The translations under genes were made by a program, and so were the position numbers. Positions 32,771 through 45,579 of a DNA stretch of 64,000 bases are shown here, one piece after another. The stretch comes from Chlorocebus sabaeus (Eukaryota; Chordata; Mammalia; Primates; Cercopithecidae). Positions within the stretch are counted from its first letter, which is position 1; each line of letters opens with the position of its first letter. The stretch is from contig NC_132927.1 in assembly GCF_047675955.1 (NCBI RefSeq), positions 63,717,702 to 63,781,701 of the forward strand, in the 5' to 3' direction. The notes under the pieces were generated by a model. That model searched no databases and had not been told where the DNA came from. It saw only the letters and a program-made list of their open reading frames with translations.

Positions 32771-35675
32771 TATTAAAATTTTAATGGTTAATTATTAAGC
32801 AGACATTTAAAATATACTCTACATGGTATATTAAAGAAACAATCTTAAAATAATCACTTCATTAAAAAGTAAAAATATTACCATGTTCAGAAAGAACAAA
32901 TTATGTTGCTGTTACATATAACTGTTGTAATATATTATCACAAATATTCAAACAAATGTCTTCAATGCCCTAAACTTCAGCCTGTGGTCCATCTCTGGAG
33001 AGCCTAGCCTTCATACACTATTGAAGTTGAAAGGAGATTTCAGATGAAAAAGGTTTTATACTGGCTGAGAGAATGGATGGCTGGCTTTTCAAAAACAAAC
33101 CAAAAATGGATTTTCTGTATGTCAGCCTCTGAGTCCTAGGTTTAACTGTTAAGCTGGCCAGTTCAAAGATAATTAAAAGTTATCTCCTTTCTACTGATAT
33201 CCAAACTGGAAAACATACATAGCAATACTTAGTAACACAATCTATGTCAAAGGTTTTTTAAAAAGCAGAATACAAAAGCCAGCTGGATTTTGTCAGAGAG
33301 AATCAAGTTTTGATGTCATAAAGTGCACTGATATTTGCCTTTAATTCAGCAGGATGGGAAACTTCTTTTGAGAGAGAGAGAGCATGAAAGGAGAAAAGAA
33401 ACAAGGGAAACAGGTACAATAGTAAATCAGGATCAGAAAAGAAGAGGTGCAAAATAGAAAGTGAGAATAATTTACCATAGTAGCAAAGTTTGGGATTCTT
33501 TTTTTCAAAGTCAACAATTGCTTAATATAATTCCCAGGAATATGGGTACCATTATTCATCCATCCATTTACTCATGCCACCAATCAATGACCAATTCCAT
33601 CTTTGTGACAGGTATCCTGCTATCCCTGAAGATATAGAAAGATTAAGAGACAATTACAGGACTGGGCAAGAGTGCAGAAGACCACATAGCCAAGGGCTGC
33701 AGTAGCAGAAGACATATTAGGCTTATAAGTTCATGGTAGAGAGGCATCTGCCTGGGGGAGTCAGAGGTTTTATGTCCATTTACACAAAAGATTAAAGTTA
33801 ACATTCTATATCATACAACTATTTCCTTAACATGAATATTCAACAATGATTAAAGCTTTTCCACTCGCCACACTTTTTACTTCGGCCCTCTTGCAAAAAT
33901 TGAGAAGATAGATGACGATTATATCATCAAATCTATGACCATCTCCCTATCTAATCCATGAGGATGGGTCCCTAGAGTAATCTGTTGTTCATGGAGTATT
34001 AATATCTCAGAGGATGAGATTTCCACCACTTCCTTTGCACGATAAGCCCAAGGAATAATACATTTTACAGTCAGAAAGTAGATCCTGATATAAATCTTCA
34101 TTCGGTTTTCTTTGCTTTACATGAACTTGTGAACACATGAATAATGCATTCATTTGTCTAGGGATACATAAGTCACAAGTCACCCTTTTATAAATGTAAC
34201 AATCTTAGTCTATTTTCTTTCAGGGATTAAGGGGAACCAAATAGCAGACACTATAGACACTGTTAGTTTGGCCTATGGATGCTTCACAGTTAAGGCCCAT
34301 TCCTCCTGGAGGCCCTAAATAGAAAAACCTAACTCCATGGGAGTATATCTGGACATTAGAACAGTACTTGCAAAGCACAGAGCCTGACAACCATAAGCAT
34401 TCAGATCAAAGGAAATGTGCTGTTTTGAAGCATTTCTATGATTACATTACGCTAAACACCTTTTTATTAGCTAGTGAATCTAATAATGTAGCATTCATGA
34501 ATTCAATGGGTATGTACTGAACTAAATAGTCTCCAACTCTCGTAGGCCTTATGGTCTAGAAAGAGAGAGGCATTAATCAATGGTTTACGTAAATGTGTGT
34601 AAAATTACAATTATGGTTAGTGTTTCAAAAGGAAGGTAAAAGATGCTAAGAGAGGGTATGGGAAAATAGACAGGAATTCAGTCAGTGCAGGATCTCCAGA
34701 GAGGGTTTCCAAGGGAAGTGAGGCAAGGCTAGCTTTCTAAAGAGGCCATCTAGCTACAGTGTAAAAAAACAATTGGGGGATGGGGGCGCTAAGGGTGAGT
34801 TTGGATATAAAATACAAACTAGGAAGTTATTACAGTAGTTCAAACAAATGATGATAGTAAGTTGCTCTAATTTGGTGACTGAAAAATAGCGACAATAGTA
34901 ATAATTAGAGCAAACATTTATTGAAGGCTTACTTTGTAGTAGGGAGAGAAATCAGATGCTCTAAGAGATTTTTTTTTTTAAAAAAAAAAGATAGGTTCGA
35001 CAGACTTACTGATGGATTGAAAATGGCCGGCTAAAAACAGGAAGGTGTTTTTAGGCATCTGATATGTGGGCTTAGAATATGATGGTACTACTTATTGAAC
35101 CGGGAACCAGTATGATGAGTCTTCTGTCCACCTGCACAATAATATTCTGACCATCAAACAAAATTATCTTTTGAATAATGTCACTGAAGGATCTGATGAC
35201 TTGTTAATCCGTCAACTTCAAAGCCTTACTCTGGTGAACCCAAAGAATAAAAGTCAGTGATAATGTAGATTTTCTGGTCAGCTGTCAGTCAAGACTTGAC
35301 AAATTTTCATTAGTATTCATTACAATTTTAATCCTTCTCGTGGTAATTAGTTCTGAGACACATAGTTTGTAAACATCTTATCATATACTATCAACAAGGT
35401 AATTCTTTTTGTAGATTCTACACAAGTGGTTTTTCTAGAGTTTATAAATGTAGGCATAAAGAAAATAATGATTTATTCCATTTGCTTTAGTGTAAGATAC
35501 CTTTATTATTTCCAAGTGTGACGCTAATTCCAGCACAATAAGGCGCTGATAAAGCAAACTGGCGTACCAGTCTTTTCCTGTTGGTAGACGGTCTACATGG
35601 AGATAAAGAAGCACGTAGACAATGAGATCAGACGGTCCTTCTCAGAAATCGGAGTGTCCACAGGGCAATTTATGT
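32771..35675. other. No gene; weak L2-like traces
   Basis: L2-like wording is faint at 33545-33660 and 34480-34640 (ATTCATGAATTCAATGGGTA). A T-run directly followed by an A-run at 34968-34989 forms a simple palindrome. No open frame with family similarity. Confidence 0.35.
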
Positions 35676-35832
35676 ACAGTATATTTGTGTTATGGTTTCT
35701 TCGTCTGTGAAATAGGAATGGTAGGTTTCAGAATGAGAAAGTAGGTTCTACTTTGCAGTGCTGTGAGGAACGCCAGCAATACTAATGCACAATGCTCAAG
35801 ACAGTGTCTACAGAAAAATATAAGTTGCTGTC
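35676..35832 (+). repeat. MIR SINE fragment
   Basis: GTTTCTTCGTCTGTGAAATA, GTGCTGTGAGGAACGCCAGC and ATGCTCAAGACAGTGTCTAC are the central and 3' MIR landmarks. Confidence 0.6.
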
Positions 35833-36065
35833 ATTTTGATTGTATGAACCAGACAGTATACAATTAAGGAATAATTAAGAAATATGTCAAAGAAAAGATT
35901 GGCTAAGGGGATATATCTGTCACACAGAAAATTTTGAACAGAGGAAACATGCCTTACTCATAACTTTATAGAATATAGAGTGGTATATTTTGCAGAGAAG
36001 ATACAGAATAACTGCTTGTTAAACTGAAACTATCTAGTTTAATATGTTGCATTTTTTTAATTTCC

Positions 36066-36202
36066 TTTTCTTTTTGTATTTTTAGTAGAGACTGCGTTTC
36101 TCCGTGCTGGTCAAGGGGTTTTAAACTCCTGACCTCAGGTGATCCACCCACCTCAGCCTCTCAAAGTGTTGGAATCACAGGCATGAGCCACCGCACCCAG
36201 CC
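36066..36202 (-). mobile_element. Alu left-arm-only fragment (FLAM-like)
   Basis: About 135 bp that covers only the left monomer of Alu in reverse orientation, from the central A-rich linker (CTTTTTGTATTTTTAGTAG) to GAGCCACCGCACCCAGCC. The right arm is absent. It may be a free left Alu monomer or an Alu truncated at the middle. Confidence 0.85.
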
Positions 36203-37574
36203 ACATATTTTCATATTAAAAAGATGCAAAATGAAAATTGCTTACTTTTGAAGACTGTTGGACAGTCTGGAAAACAGAACCAGCACGTAAGCAGCAAAGC
36301 AAGAAAAAGTATTGTATAGGCCTGTCAGTTAGGCCAGTAAATAGAAGCTGTTGTGCTTTCATTTCCATTCACATTTCTGGGTCTCCAAGGCATCAGAGAA
36401 AGCTTACCATCATCAGATTCACCTGGGCACAAACCTCTCTGCCTGCAGTCAGTCTGTGTGGAGGAACTGACTATTTCAGGATAAACTGTACATTTCAGGG
36501 TATAAATACCAAGATCCAAATCTGAAAATCAGTGACCTAAAGATATATTTTGTTTATCTCACATAGAGTGTTCAAAAACATTCAATCAATTGTGAATTTC
36601 AATAGAGAAACTGCACGTTAAAAATCTGGATTTCTGTTTTCTCTAGAGTAGGAAGATTTAGCAATATGGGGACTGGATTTGGCATTCCCTCTGTCATGTT
36701 GTCCTGAACACTGTCTGCCACTCTCTGTAGGAAGACTCGCATTCTCCGGTGCTCTTCAGACACCACCAGGCCAGTGTGACTCACGCATTCTCCTGGCTGA
36801 CTGATTTAGATATTTGAGATTGAGATCCCTGGCTCGAAGATCACTAACATGGATACCACATTTTATGAGAACAAAGACAGGTAACATAGAAGTAACCATT
36901 TCTTTAAAATCCTACAAATAAAGACAATCAGCTTGAAATACAAGATATTAGGTTAGATGATAAAATACAGCATGTACTTGATGATCTAAGGCTCCCTCTA
37001 GCTTTAAAATTCTATAATTTTATGCAAGGTGAGAAAGAGAGTTTTTATGTAATGGAATAAGTCTTAAAAATTATTAAAATATGTTTTCTTAGATATGTAC
37101 CATCTTCCATTTACTATGTCATAAACAATTTATATTGCCTTAGTCAACATTAAGAGACTAACTTATGGGTGTAAAATGCAGAAAATATGCACAAGAATTT
37201 TTGTGAGATTTTATGCTTAAAGTGATAAAATAGATTAATATGTGTACCTCTACTTTACTTACCTAATGGAAACTTTCTTACAACCATTTCTTTATATAGA
37301 GAAAGATGCTGCCAATACATTTGCAAATGACACTTTTGCTTTCTGCTAGACAGAGGTGTTACAATCTAATGGGTGAATTCAGAAAATATTATTCAAAATC
37401 TGATATTTTTCTTACTGAAATGACAATGTTGGAGATGCTCATGCAAACAATACTCTTGGATGGTGCCAGCCTCAGATACAAACTTGGCCTTTAAAACTGT
37501 CTTCCAGCCAATACCATTTTTACAGAAAATTTTACTTCTTCTATTTTAAAAGAAGTTTGAATCTTGAACTTTTG
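36203..37574. other. No gene or confident repeat seen
   Basis: CATCATCAGATTCACCTGGG near 36411 recalls MER5-type elements but is too short to call. The plus frame at 36238-36525 (95 codons) has no domain. Confidence 0.4.
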
Positions 37575-37587
37575 ACATGTCACTTTT

Positions 37588-37875
37588 TTTTCCCCACAGG
37601 GTCTCACTCTGTACCCAGGCTGGAGTGCAGTAGAGCAATCACAGCTCACTGTAGCCTCAACCTCCAGGGTTCAAGCAATCCTCCCATCTCAGCCTCTTGA
37701 GTAGCTGGGAATGCAGGTGTGTGCTGCCACACTTGACTAATTTTTTAATTTTTTTGTAGAGATGGGGGGGTCTCACTCTGTTGCCCAGGTGATCTCAAAC
37801 TCCTAGACTCAAGCAATCCCCCTACCTCAGCCTCCCAAAGTGATTGCATTACAGGCATGTGCCACCGTGTCTGGA
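37588..37875 (-). mobile_element. AluJ-type SINE
   Basis: Reverse-complement Alu with the AluJ-type CACAGCTCACTGTAGCCTCA and CTCAAGCAATCCCCC. Flanking ACATGTCACTTTT (37575-37587) and ACATGTTACTTTT (37876-37888) agree at 12 of 13 bases and mark the target-site duplication. Confidence 0.93.
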
Positions 37876-37888
37876 ACATGTTACTTTT

Positions 37889-38328
37889 TAAAATTTAGCT
37901 ATTAGAGTAAATTTTTGCAGGAAAAACATCAGTATCAGAAAATAAGCAAAAGATGTCTGAATCATTTGAGCTAGAGTACTAATAGCTAATACCATAAGAT
38001 CAAACCTGAGACACTATTAAGTGTAAGATAAATCACCATATGTACTGCAAAAGTAAACCTGCTGCTAGTTAAACGGTGAAATAATGCATTCCTTATTTGA
38101 AGTTATTTCATACACAATGAGATAGCTCTTTACAACTTATTTAAAATAAACTCTGATTATGCAGCATGACTATGCACTAAAAATGAAAATGCAAGTACAA
38201 TAAATTCTTACAAGTTTTCCTAAACTTTTTCATATTCAAGAGTCACATCTTCAAATCTCTTATAGACTTAGAGTCATGGTGCTTTGCGTTTTGCCATTGA
38301 AGGTGGTCCTCAGTGTCCTCTAGAAATG
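37889..38328. other. Unassigned A/T-rich spacer
   Basis: Nothing recognised. Confidence 0.4.
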
Positions 38329-38779
38329 GTGGATTGAATAAAGGAAATGTGGTACACACACATCATGGAATACCATGCAGCTGTTTAAAAGAACAAAATC
38401 ATGTTCTTTGCAGCAACATGGATGCAACTGGAGGCTACTATCCTAAATGAATTAATGCAGAAACAGAAAAGCAAATGTCACATGTTCTCACTTATAAGTG
38501 AGAGATAACCTTGAGTACACAAGGATGTAAAGATGGGAACAATAGACACTAGGGACTCCAAAAGAAGGGCAGATGGGAGGAGGAAGAAAAGGGCTGAAAA
38601 ACTGCCCATCTGGTACTATGTTCATTATCTGGATTACAGGATCAATAGATGCCCAAACATCAGCATCTCTCAATATATCCCTGTAACAAATCTGCACATG
38701 CACCCCCTGAATCTAAAATTAAAATTAAAAAGGACATCGGTAACAGAATTTCTCTTTTGAGAAAAAAAAAAAAAAAAAA
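38329..38779 (+). mobile_element. 5'-truncated L1 3' end with two A-rich tails
   Basis: GAAATGTGGTACACACACAT, CATGGAATACCATGCAGCTG and ATGTTCTCACTTATAAGTGA are the end of L1 ORF2 and its 3' UTR. The L1 body ends in an AAAATTAAAATTAAAA-type tail near 38731. About 30 further bases, GACATCGG...TTTTGA, follow, then a second A18-like run (38762-38779). No target-site duplication could be read with confidence. ORF2 is broken. Confidence 0.82.
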
Positions 38780-39095
38780 GTCTTTGATGTTGAGCTCCCA
38801 AGGGAGCATTCAGTTATGTTGATGCCTAATTTTGGTTCCATTTTGGGAGTTGAGGATGTTTTGGACTTGTCAAACTTACTTCCTCTCTTCCCTTCCCCCA
38901 GCATTTTTCCTTGGAATTAAAAAAACTGGCCCAAATGTATCTTGTCGACACTGCTGACACATTCTGTAAGGTTTAGCACAGGCACGTCTGGGAGTTGTCA
39001 GTTTGCCTAGCTGATAGTCATTGTAAGATGTTGTCTACTTTAGACATTTCTTGATTTCTGATTTTTTTGATTTAATGTATAATAAAAGTATATGT

Positions 39096-39755
39096 ATTCA
39101 TTTCCTAGGACTGTCATAACAAAGTACCACAGTTCTGGAGGATAGAAGGCTGCCATAAAGGTGTCAGCAGAGCCATGCTCCCTCTGAAGTCTTTTGGGAA
39201 GAATGTTCCTTTTCCTCTCTCCCAGCTTCTTTTCTTTTTCTTTCTTTTTTTTTTTTTTTTTCCTCTATCTCCCAGGCTGGAGTGCAGTGGCACAATCTTG
39301 GCTCACTGCAACCTCTGTCTCCTGGGTTCAAGCAATTCTTGCGCCTCAGCCTCCCAAGAGCTGGAATTACAAGCTTGCACCACCATGCCAGGCTAATTTT
39401 TGTATTTTTAGATGGGGTTTCACTATGTTGCCCAGGCTGGCCTTGAACTCCTCTCTCCTAGCTACTTGTGGTTGCCTTTAATCCTTGGCATCTTTTGACT
39501 GGTGGGCACACACCCCAGTCTCTGTTTCCGTTATCACCTGGAATTCTCCCTAATGTCTCACTGTATGTTGTATGGCCTTCTTATAAGAATGCCACTCTTT
39601 AGATTTAGGGTTCATACTAATCCAGTGTGAGCTCATCTTAACTAATTGTATCTGCAAAGAATCTATTTCCACATAAGGTCACCTTCCGAGGTTCCGGGAA
39701 TATCTAAACTTCGTGGGGAGAGTGAAGGGACTATGGCACTATTCAACCCTGTACA
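39096..39755 (-). repeat. MLT-type LTR interrupted by an Alu
   Basis: Left part: GTATTCATTTCCTAGGACTG, AACAAAGTACCACAGTTCTG and GCCATGCTCCCTCTGAAGTC; right part: GTGAGCTCATCTTAACTAAT, GAATCTATTTCCACATAAGG and ATTCAACCCTGTACAG. This is the antisense of the same LTR-type family as 1962-2344. About 40 bases after ACCACA are missing relative to the expected sequence, and the LTR is split by the truncated Alu. Confidence 0.7.
39231..39449 (-). mobile_element. 5'-truncated AluS inside the LTR
   Basis: T-rich tail, then the reverse-complement right arm and part of the left arm, stopping at CCCAGGCTGGCCTTGAACT. The flanks CCTCTCTCCCAGCTTCT (39214-39230) and CCTCTCTCCTAGCTACT (39450-39466) agree at 15 of 17 bases and form the target-site duplication, so truncation happened at insertion. 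Confidence 0.93.
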
Positions 39756-39867
39756 GTACATCATAGGCTTCATGAAAAACTGTCATTGCTATTAATACTA
39801 ATACAGACCTATCTCATTTAATAACTACAATATCCATACAAAGCATGCAATTCAATTAAATTTTATA

Positions 39868-39958
39868 TACCAGAAAATAAGGAAGCTCAGAGAGGTTAAA
39901 CAGCTTGCCAGAGTCACATTGTCAATCACTGATGAGCCCTATTCAATGGTCTATGCAT
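39868..39958 (-). repeat. MIR-like fragment
   Basis: GGAAGCTCAGAGAGGTTAAA and CAGCTTGCCAGAGTCACATT match the reverse complement of the MIR core. Its right end runs into the tandem duplication. Confidence 0.6.
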
Positions 39959-40060
39959 TGTCCTTTCTTTTCCAGTCACATTGTCCATCATTGATGAGCC
40001 CTAGGCTTGAACATGCATTTGTTTGATGCAGTGGTCCATGCATTGTCTTTTCTTTTCCAG
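39914..40060. repeat. Two-copy tandem duplication, 62 and 85 bp
   Basis: Unit A (39914-39975) and unit B (39976-40060) both begin TCACATTGTC and end TTTCTTTTCCAG. Both share TGATGAGCCCTA and GGTC(T/C)ATGCATTGTC. Unit B carries an extra insertion of about 23 bases (GGCTTGAACATGCATTTGTT region). Confidence 0.88.
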
Positions 40061-43000
40061 TATGGCTTACAAAGACTGAGAATGGTACCTTATATTCTAT
40101 TTACCCTGCTGGCTTCACAATTTCATGGCCCACCCTGTGCTTCTGGAGCTGAGCCTTACAAGGTATATCATCTGGGAAGCCTTACACTCGCTTCCAGTTT
40201 GGTTTGGTCAGTGGGAGGCATCTGCAGTAAATAGGAGGGCAGGAATACACACTGGGCAGGGTAGGGATTCCCCAGGCTCCCTCTCTGCTGGGCCATGGGT
40301 TGGCAGGGGTTTTCTATGTCTACTGAAAGCTTCCATTGGATGGCCCATCTCCAAGTGCTACAGTCCCAGTTGGGTGGCCATGACTTCTTCTCCTTGCCCC
40401 TCCAAGCACTGGATACTTCCTGGGTACTTTACTGTCCTCATTGCTTATTCTACCCTGCTACATAACTTTGTAAATAGCTCTTTGATTAAGCTTTCCTCAA
40501 TCATTTCTCAAGAGTGCCATCTGTTTCCTAACAGAAACCAGGCAGATCCTGATTTCACAAACTGGCAAGATATACCATGAATTCCTTCAGCTGTGTACAG
40601 CTCCTTACAACTTTACTGGCCAGGAAAGAAAAGAAATCAAATAATTTTTCTGAGGAAATTAGAAAACAGAAATGAGAGGGCAAACGTGAATCACCTCAGG
40701 ACTAGTGATCAGAGCTATTGGTGAGGAATTGAGCCCATGTTTCAAAAATAGAAGAATTAACAATGTCTTATTTTAGAATAGGAATTCTCCACTGTTTCAC
40801 CTTTTACTATGCATAACTCCCATGCCACAAAGCTCAAGATCTTGAAGATTTTGTTTTAAGAAAGATGATAACATAATTAATTGGCTTTTCTATTAGCCAT
40901 TCAATAATGCTGAAGTCAGCCTTTCTAAACGCAGAAAATAAAAAGTATTTTAAAAGACTTCATAGTGTAGTGGAAAGAAAAAAGTTAATAACAATATCAG
41001 CCTCCCAACTCCCTACTCTTCCCACCCCTGTCCTAAATCAATCTTAAGTGACTTTAGGGGGTCTGCAGTTCTCTGATTGGGAACTACTTCTTTAGTTCCC
41101 AAACATCTACAGATGTTTTGGAAGCAACAGTTAGGAATTAGTTTTTAAATTATGTTGTATATTGGAGTCATCTTTCTGTGGTGTCTGAAAACTGACTTCA
41201 CAGTAACAATCAGTAAGAAAAAGAAATAGGACCTAAATGTCTTCAATACCGTAACTTTTTGTGAAGCTGTTTCCTCATTTTGCATCATTAGATAGCAAAG
41301 ACAAATATGAACAAATGCAAGGTACATGTTCAAGCACATGCTCTTCTTGGGATAGATGATATGACTCCATGGACATGGAAATGACATGTCAGTTTCCAAA
41401 ATAAAATAATATTGTTGCTACATTTTAAAGGGAATAACATAGCAAGGTCATCCAAAACAACTTTTATTTCCTAAGTTATCTTCCAGTTTACTCTAATGTT
41501 CTAAGAGTTCATTGCCTTCTTTGTGGACTTTCTTAGCAGCATTGCTAAAACAAATTTGAATTTTAGAGAAAAGATTCAGGGGAAATTCAATTTCTATTGC
41601 TTGTATTTGGGTAAAATTCTATTTTGACGTTTAGCTTGCAGGAAGTTTAATTAGATGGCCTTTGCAACAAATATATGAGTTTCACACATCTGTTGGAAAA
41701 ATTCAACATGGGAAACAATTATAATAAACAGGCTATAGAAAAACAAACACTCTTTACAAGTGTTAGACAAGTATCTAAATTCACACATATATAATTTCTC
41801 AGGAGGGATATAAATTAAATTTCTAAATTTTTAATTTTTTTCTGAAATTATCGGAACGCTATGAAATAAGCAGGGACACTTTCAATAATGCTTCACCATT
41901 TGGTCAAGTATGTAGTGCTAATTTTCAAATGTGGTAGCTCAGTGCAGAGCACTGGGTGCAAAAAATTCTTATAAGGTGACATAATCCTGTCACACGTTTG
42001 CATGGCTTTCTGCGCTAGAGTTCCTTATAGTCCAGCAATAATATTGGCCTTTCCCAAGGCCCTTCCTGTGATTGTCATCCGCTAATTTTGCTTGGTTTCT
42101 GTGATGACCTATAACATCAGCTTCCCTATAAAAATGAGAACTTGGCTCCTACACCTGATTCTACGTTGCGCCTCTCATCAAGCACTGGGTCTTCTCACCC
42201 TAAGCAGCCTATAGCTTCCCTGAAATTCTGTTTTAAAAGATAATCTAAGCAACAGGACATACTCCATTTCATTTATAATGAACCAAGGAGCTATAACCAT
42301 TAATTCAGTCCTTGCTTCTATCACTAAATAAGAGTCTATAAGGAATAGATATTAAAGAAGTTCTTGCCACTTAAACACTGGGGCCCTGGTTCATATTCTT
42401 TCTTGGTTTATGACCCTCACCTATAACTCATGGAAGTTGTAGCCATTTCTAGATGAAATAGGCTGACGCAACGTAGTGTAGGTAGATTTTTCTTTTTTCC
42501 TCCAAGGCAGAAACGAGATAGCCTGAAGCTGCACAAACTGAGCCACCATATATTTCTCCTATTTCAGCCTAAATATGAACTTCAGAAACATTCATCCTTG
42601 AAATTTTTCTCTCTGTGCCTTTCTTGGCTTGCTTCAGCGCCTCTCTCTGCTATGTTTCTGCTGGTGTTAGTGTACTGACTACAAAGGAAATGGCAGTCTA
42701 TCTCCCCAAACACTTTGGAACATGAAAAATGTGTCACAGTAAACAAAACATGAGCAGAATATAACAACTTGCTAAGATTCTTTATTTTTTCATGTTTACT
42801 CAGCAACCATAGCATGCAAAATTGCAAATGAAATCTATGCAGAATGAGCTTTTACTCAAGAAATACACTTCTGGAGACATCATTGCTCTCCATTGCATAG
42901 GCAACTGAGCACATCTGTCTATAAGAAATGTTACCTTCGGTGAGGGATAATACATTTTAGTTGGAGAGTTTAACACTGAGTGATAGAAGAAATAGGCATC

Positions 43001-43484
43001 AGCCTTTGTATAACCCCAAGTGATACAGTGCTAGACTTTAGATCGTTATCAAGAACCCTTGGGGGCAGTTGTGTTACAGAATTCAGTGTTTTGGTTTATT
43101 GTTGTTGTTGTTATTTTGGAATTTAAAAACATAGTTTTTACCTATGTAACATATTATATAACACAACAGAGACCGCAGGGAAATCTCATGAGTAAATACT
43201 GTTTCTCCAAGTTTTATATGTGAATATTTACACTAGGTAAGACAAATGACTCTGTAAATAGCTTCACATCAGTTGTCAATTTTGCCCCAACATTGCTCCA
43301 AAGTTAAGAAAATAAATTACATTACAAAGATTGGTGGATTTGGGAATTATGAATGAGAAGAGATTTTGGATTTGTGATATTAGCACCAGAAGATGTCGTA
43401 GGAGTAAGACATTAACTGTCATTTTTATTTTAGAGCATCTACTTCATGCCAATTACACTGTATACATAGTGAATAATTCTTAGA
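40061..43484. other. No gene; GC-richer left end
   Basis: 40061-40590 is GC-richer than the rest and has the feel of an old dispersed repeat (GTCAGTGGGAGGCATCTGCA; AAGAGTGCCATCTGTTTCC), but I cannot name it. The plus frame at 40125-40580 (151 codons) lies wholly inside it, has no recognised domain and is taken as chance. 40780-41090 has weak hAT-like ends. The rest is plain A/T-rich sequence. Confidence 0.35.
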
Positions 43485-43605
43485 AAATCTTGCAAGATTT
43501 GTATGCCCATTTTACAAATGAGAAAACTAGAATCAGCTCAAGTTTTTACCCGAAGTCAACTAGATCGTGCTTCGAATTGAATCTATCCTCAATACAGGGC
43601 CTTTT
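43485..43605 (-). repeat. MIR SINE fragment
   Basis: GCCCATTTTACAAATGAGAA, CTAGAATCAGCTCAAG and CCCGAAGTCAACTAGATCGT are reverse-complement MIR landmarks. Confidence 0.65.
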
Positions 43606-43719
43606 ATGACTATAGTAACTTATATATCTCACAGTTACTACCATATCCTCCCAGACATAACAATTGCATGTATTGAATGTGTAATAGAGGAGCACAGAAT
43701 AAGCTAGTACCTTTCAAAA

Positions 43720-43785
43720 AATTTCCAAGAACACTACCTGGCACATCATAGTCACTTATATCTAATGAATAAATTAACTAATTGG
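43720..43785 (+). repeat. L2/MIR 3'-end-like fragment
   Basis: AACACTACCTGGCACATCAT, then ATCTAATGAATAAATTAAC, resembles the shared 3' end of MIR and L2. Short and decayed. Confidence 0.4.
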
Positions 43786-44878
43786 CTGACATTATTTTAT
43801 AATTTAATATCAAATCATGATATTACTTTCAAGTGTTGTTCATTCATTAGTGCACTTATCATAAATATTACTCATCTGGGCAAAGGCCCTGCCACTGTTC
43901 TTACGCCTCAGAGGGCCTCATGCTTCAAAGAGCCTGCCTGAAAGCTTTCTAAGTCCCACTTGTGTGCCTGGGACTAGCTTAGGTAACCTGCTGGGAAGGT
44001 GGCTCTAACTCTTCCATAATTTTAAATTATTTTCCTTCGAAGTCATTCTGTTTGTTTCATTTATGGACACTTGGTGAAAAACAAGAAGTATGAGGAACAC
44101 CAATGTGGAAAAACAAGTTAATGAAAACTATTAAAGGAAAAATCATTTAGCATATGTGCTTCAAGATGATCTTTATCATGCCTGTATTCAAATGGCTATA
44201 ATTCTTATCTAGGAAAGTAAAGTATTTCTAGTATTGCTTTAATTCTTTTAAAGAAAAAAAAATGGTGACAATTTAGCATTTCAACTCTTAGGATAAAAAG
44301 CTAGTCACATCTGAAATGAATTGGTTAGAGGCCCTACAAAACTGAGGCCCCTCTTTCTAATTTCATGACGTAAAAACAGAAACACAAAGTAAAATTAATC
44401 TGGGTATTTAAAAAGGAAAAAATTTGAAGAATTTCAAATAGAATATAATAAAGCAGATGTTTAATTTAAAAGCTATAATAAATAATTAGCTTTCAATGTA
44501 TATATTAATGTATCTTTAGTCACAAAACTCAAACCTTACATAATGTCATTTAAAAAAATTATTTGTTGACAAATCATGCTTTTACACATTTAATATAAAG
44601 CAAGTAAAGTATGCCAGAACTAAATGGAGAAAACAAAGAATCATGTCTCCATAATATAAGTATTATTAAACATAGCATTAAAGTGAATTTTATAAAATTG
44701 TTATAGAACTATGCTAATAGTGAGGACATTTTTAAGATAATTATTTTTTAAAAAACATATAAAATGTAAGACATATCCTGAAGGTGTTCATGAGATTATG
44801 TTTTATTTAAAATGTATTCTAAAGTTTATGAAAGCTTGGTTTAAACTAATTACAGTTTTAAAAAAAAGGGGTGGGGGA
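43786..44878. other. Unassigned A/T-rich spacer
   Basis: No gene or named repeat; 44360-44860 is almost entirely A/T. Confidence 0.4.
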
Positions 44879-45173
44879 GCTGGGAGCAGTAGCTCACACC
44901 TGTAATCCCAGCACTTTGGGAGGCCGAGGCGGGCTGATTACCTGAGGTCAGGAGTTCAAGACCAGCCTGGCCAAAGTGGTAAAACCCCATCTCTACTAAA
45001 AATACAAAAATTAGCCAGGCGTGGTGGCACACACCTGTAATCCCAGCTACTCAGGAGGCTGAGGCAGGAGAATTGCATGAGCCCGGGAGAGGGAGATTGC
45101 ACTGAGCAGAGATTGTGCCACTGCACTCCAGCCTGGCCAACAGAGCAAGGCCCTGTCTCAAAAAAAAAAAAAA
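44879..45173 (+). mobile_element. AluS-type SINE
   Basis: Dimeric Alu from GCTGGGAGCAGTAGCTC through ACCAGCCTGGCCAAAGTGG to a 14-base A tail. The element has several point changes in the right arm. Target duplication not readable because both flanks are A-rich. Confidence 0.93.
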
Positions 45174-45579
45174 GGAGATCACCCATTCTTTGCAGTGTGT
45201 TCTACTTGACTAATCAATAGAGAGAAAGGCCTGAACTTTGCATATTCCAAGTTATAAATATTTCAGAACAGGAAACAAATAAAGATCTGTGTAACATTTC
45301 TTTACAATGTTTTTAAATGGAAAGCCCTATTATTGGAATATATTCCACTTATTTATTATAATTTCTATGGCCTCCAAATGAAGATCCGTATATTTGCATT
45401 AGTCTATTCTTGCACTCCTATAAAGAAATGCCTGAGACTGTGTGATTTATAAAGAAAATAAGTATAATCGGCTCGTGGTCCTGCAGGCTGTACAGGAAGC
45501 ACAGTGGCTTCCGGGGAGGCCTCAGGAAACTTTCAATCATGGCGGTAGACAAAGGGAAACAGGTGTGTCTTACTTACAT

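Noticed and set aside
40125..40580. Plus-strand frame of 151 codons
   Set aside because: No recognisable domain, no splice or promoter support, and it lies in a GC-richer stretch that looks like an old dispersed repeat.
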